IMG/VR virus record: IMGVR_UViG_3300020317_000002
Location: 1-64,000 of that record
Length of the DNA stretch: 64,000 nucleotides
Origin: a virus
Reading direction: 5' to 3' (one strand)
A model generated the notes under the pieces. It was not told where the DNA came from, made no database searches, and worked only from the letters and a program-made list of their open reading frames with translations. Positions 62,111 through 64,000 of this stretch are shown piece after piece (the stretch's first letter is position 1; each line of letters opens with the position of its first letter). Both the position numbers and the translations under genes were made by a program.

Positions 62111-62119
62111 GATATATAG
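62111..62119 (+). promoter_or_regulatory. GATATATAG element, gp32 upstream region
   Basis: First of two promoter-like elements in the 134-base gap before gp32; it lies 99 bases before the ATG. Confidence 0.4.
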
Positions 62120-62135
62120 AATAGTTATTATTGTG

Positions 62136-62161
62136 AAACCTTTTGGGAATTGCATGTATAA
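62136..62161 (+). promoter_or_regulatory. AAAC-N16-GTATAA promoter-like motif, gp32 upstream region
   Basis: AAACCTTT at 62136 and GTATAAC at 62156, standard spacing, 57 bases before the ATG at 62219. With the GATATATAG at 62111 this gives gp32 both promoter types, which would suit a protein needed throughout infection. Confidence 0.6.
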
Positions 62162-62218
62162 CTATTGAAAGTTTTTTAAAGATTAAAGACATTAACGTAA
62201 ATTAAAGCAATTAAAGAC

Positions 62219-63169
62219 ATGGCAGATTTTGACATTTTTAACCTCAGCGTATCAGACGTTGAAACTCATGAAACAAAGAGCTCAAGCTCTACAAATGAGA
62301 TCTACAAACCATCAGCAGACGATGGTAAAGACGGAACCTATAAAGCACTTATTCGCTTTGTTCCAAACCCAGCAAACCCAAGAAATTCATTAGTTAAAAA
62401 GTATGTACACTGGCTAACTGATGCTAACGGCGACGGAAGACTTGTTGATTCACCTTCAACGGTGGGAGATAAGTGTCCAATTGCAGATGCATTCTTCAAA
62501 CTTCGTAAGAGTGATTCAGCAGTAGACCGTAAGATGAGCGACAAGCTTAAGCGAAGAGAACAGTATTACTCACTTATTAAAGTAGTGAAAGATCCTCAAA
62601 ATCCTGAATTAGAAGGAACTTACAAGATTTTCAAATTTGGTTACAAGATTAAAGAGAAGATTGAAGAAGAAACTAAACCTGCGTTCGGTGAACCAACTCA
62701 GATTTATGACTTATTCGAAGGAAAGAACTTTGAACTTATTATTACTCGCCAAGGTGAATATAATAATTATGATAAGTCTAAATTCTCTGCAACTAGATCT
62801 GCAATCGCAGTAGCTGGAAAACCAGCTGAAAGAAACCAAGAAGCTATGACAGCTATTAAAGGTGAATTAGACACAGCACCATCATTAGATCCTTATGGAT
62901 ATAAGAAATGGGATGCTGAAACTCTTGACTTTGTTAACGCAATCTTAAGACAGTACCTTAACCCTGGTTCTTCAATGGATTCTGTAATTTCTACTCCAAA
63001 ACCAGCAGCTAAAAAGGCAGCTGTAAAAGAAGCGGCAACAGGAAATGATACTAACTTTGAATTCCCTGAAACAATGACAGCTACACCAAGTGCAGCTGAA
63101 ACAAAATCTTCAACTGCACCAGCGGATAGCGATGATCTAGATTCTTTCTTAGATGAAATCGGAATCTAA
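62219..63169 (+). CDS. 32: gp32-like single-stranded DNA binding protein
   Basis: 316 aa, close to T4 gp32 (301). Opens MADFDIFNLSVSDVE; the OB-fold core has KALIRFVPNPANPRNSLVKK, HWLTDANG, and KIFKFGYKIKEKIEEE with YDLFEGKNFELII. The acidic C-terminal tail DSDDLDSFLDEIGI is the protein-recruiting end. In T4 a zinc site (His plus three Cys) holds the core; here only C86 (GDKCPIAD) remains, so zinc is probably not bound. It coats single strands and organises replication and recombination. The primase start overlaps its end by 17 bases. Confidence 0.92.
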   Translation: MADFDIFNLSVSDVETHETKSSSSTNEIYKPSADDGKDGTYKALIRFVPNPANPRNSLVKKYVHWLTDANGDGRLVDSPSTVGDKCPIADAFFKLRKSDSAVDRKMSDKLKRREQYYSLIKVVKDPQNPELEGTYKIFKFGYKIKEKIEEETKPAFGEPTQIYDLFEGKNFELIITRQGEYNNYDKSKFSATRSAIAVAGKPAERNQEAMTAIKGELDTAPSLDPYGYKKWDAETLDFVNAILRQYLNPGSSMDSVISTPKPAAKKAAVKEAATGNDTNFEFPETMTATPSAAETKSSTAPADSDDLDSFLDEIGI

Positions 63170-64000
63170 AAAAATCACAGAAGATTTAAAGCAGAAGGTC
63201 AGAAGTTTAGTTAAACAAGTTTGTGTAAAAGAGCACGCTGACCCTAATAAACACATGATTAAGGAAATGCCAGGTCGTTTAAACCTGGCATGCCCTTATT
63301 GTGGTGACTCCCATGGTGAAACTCATAAGAAAAGAGGTAATCTATACTGGGCAACGTTACAATTCCACTGCTTTAATTGTGGACAACACTCAGATTTATA
63401 TGGATTTTTAAAAGATCATCACCTAAAATTCCAAGATACTCAGGATTCTATTACAATTATAGAATATATCAAAGACCATAAGGTATCTGTTAATGAAGTG
63501 GAAACGCTTCAACATGGTGTATTTAAAACCCTATATGATTTGTCTCCTACTAGAAAAGAACTTAAAGAAGCTTTTAAGTTAGTAGAAATAGAACCAGGTG
63601 ATCCGGCTTTCTTTTATTTAAAGAATAGATTTCTACATAAAAAACTAAGACACTTCTTATATTCTCCTAGAGATAAAAGAATTCTAGTTTTAAATTTAGC
63701 ACCTGAAGATAAGATCATAGGGTTTCAAAGTAGATCTTTAAGGAAAGATAAAAATACAAGATATTTGACCTATGATATAGAAAAGATATATCAAGAAATG
63801 AATAAAGAATTACCTCTCCAGGAAGAACAGATGATATCATGTAAGAAACTATCTACTTTGTTTGGTATTATGACTGCAAACTTTCAAATGCCATGTACGG
63901 TATTCGAAGGACCCTTAGATGCTTTATTTATGCCTAACTCTATAGCACTTGCATCTGTTACTCGATCAACCGAAGAGTTAGATGAAATTCCAACAATAAG
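63153..64000 (+). CDS. DNA primase, gp61/DnaG-like (3' partial)
   Basis: 282 codons are visible, running off the window. The ATG at 63153 overlaps gp32 by 17 bases. A CHC2-type zinc ribbon is seen as CPYCGDSH (C47, C50) and FHCFNCGQHSDLYGFL (C73, C76). The RNA polymerase part follows (IIGFQSRSLRKDKNTRY) and the TOPRIM start VFEGPLDAL (E252, D256). It makes RNA primers for lagging-strand synthesis with the replicative helicase. Single-gene linkage to gp32 differs from the T4 order. Confidence 0.9.
   Translation, partial: MKSESKKITEDLKQKVRSLVKQVCVKEHADPNKHMIKEMPGRLNLACPYCGDSHGETHKKRGNLYWATLQFHCFNCGQHSDLYGFLKDHHLKFQDTQDSITIIEYIKDHKVSVNEVETLQHGVFKTLYDLSPTRKELKEAFKLVEIEPGDPAFFYLKNRFLHKKLRHFLYSPRDKRILVLNLAPEDKIIGFQSRSLRKDKNTRYLTYDIEKIYQEMNKELPLQEEQMISCKKLSTLFGIMTANFQMPCTVFEGPLDALFMPNSIALASVTRSTEELDEIPTI

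Overview
This window looks like part of a large, AT-rich, tailed-phage genome with a T4-type contractile tail. Recognisable T4-like parts are a gp25-like wedge protein, a gp6/J-like wedge, a gp7/gpI-like wedge candidate, a gp5-like spike with an OB-fold start, a LysM-bearing gp53-like protein, a gp32-like single-strand DNA binding protein and the start of a gp61/DnaG-like primase. The host is probably a member of the Bacteroidota. The phage carries a ribosomal protein bS21 whose sequence is of the Bacteroidota type, and most start codons sit in A-rich leaders with no evident Shine-Dalgarno sequence. Nearly every gene is on the + strand; the exception is one glycosyltransferase at 13492-14214.

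Layout. 1-1889: the end of a long collagen-like tail fibre with an S74 auto-cleaving chaperone. 2038-5858: a 2-oxoglutarate oxygenase, a two-domain glycosyltransferase and an ATP-grasp ligase. 5862-22262: an accessory and metabolic region of mostly small overlapping genes, including a DnaQ-type exonuclease, a type II DnaJ, bS21, PhoH, RNase HII, a second glycosyltransferase, a class I glutamine amidotransferase, a UvdE-like repair endonuclease and dCMP deaminase. Many short proteins of unknown function are interleaved. 22298-60737: the tail, baseplate and fibre module, interrupted by a four-S1-domain RNA-binding protein and a putative amidoligase. 60775-64000: a small capsid-targeted-type protein, a RuvC-like resolvase, gp32 and the 5' part of the primase.

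How parts may work together. The collagen-like fibre has all its visible Gly-X-Y lysines in the Y position and is followed by an oxygenase and a dual glycosyltransferase. This resembles a collagen lysine hydroxylation and glycosylation cassette. Up to seven proteins begin with a peptide resembling the T4 capsid-targeting sequence and may be packaged in the head and injected. bS21 and the S1-domain protein suggest control of host translation. ATP-grasp, amidotransferase and amidoligase proteins suggest peptide-bond tailoring.

Control signals. A bipartite promoter-like motif (AAAC, 16 nt, GTATAA) occurs eight times at one fixed spacing, mostly before non-structural genes. GATATATA-type elements precede many structural genes. 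A 42-bp element is repeated before three small genes. Four good intrinsic terminators are visible. No gap between genes exceeds about 150 bases. I saw no tRNA, rRNA, CRISPR array or insertion sequence.
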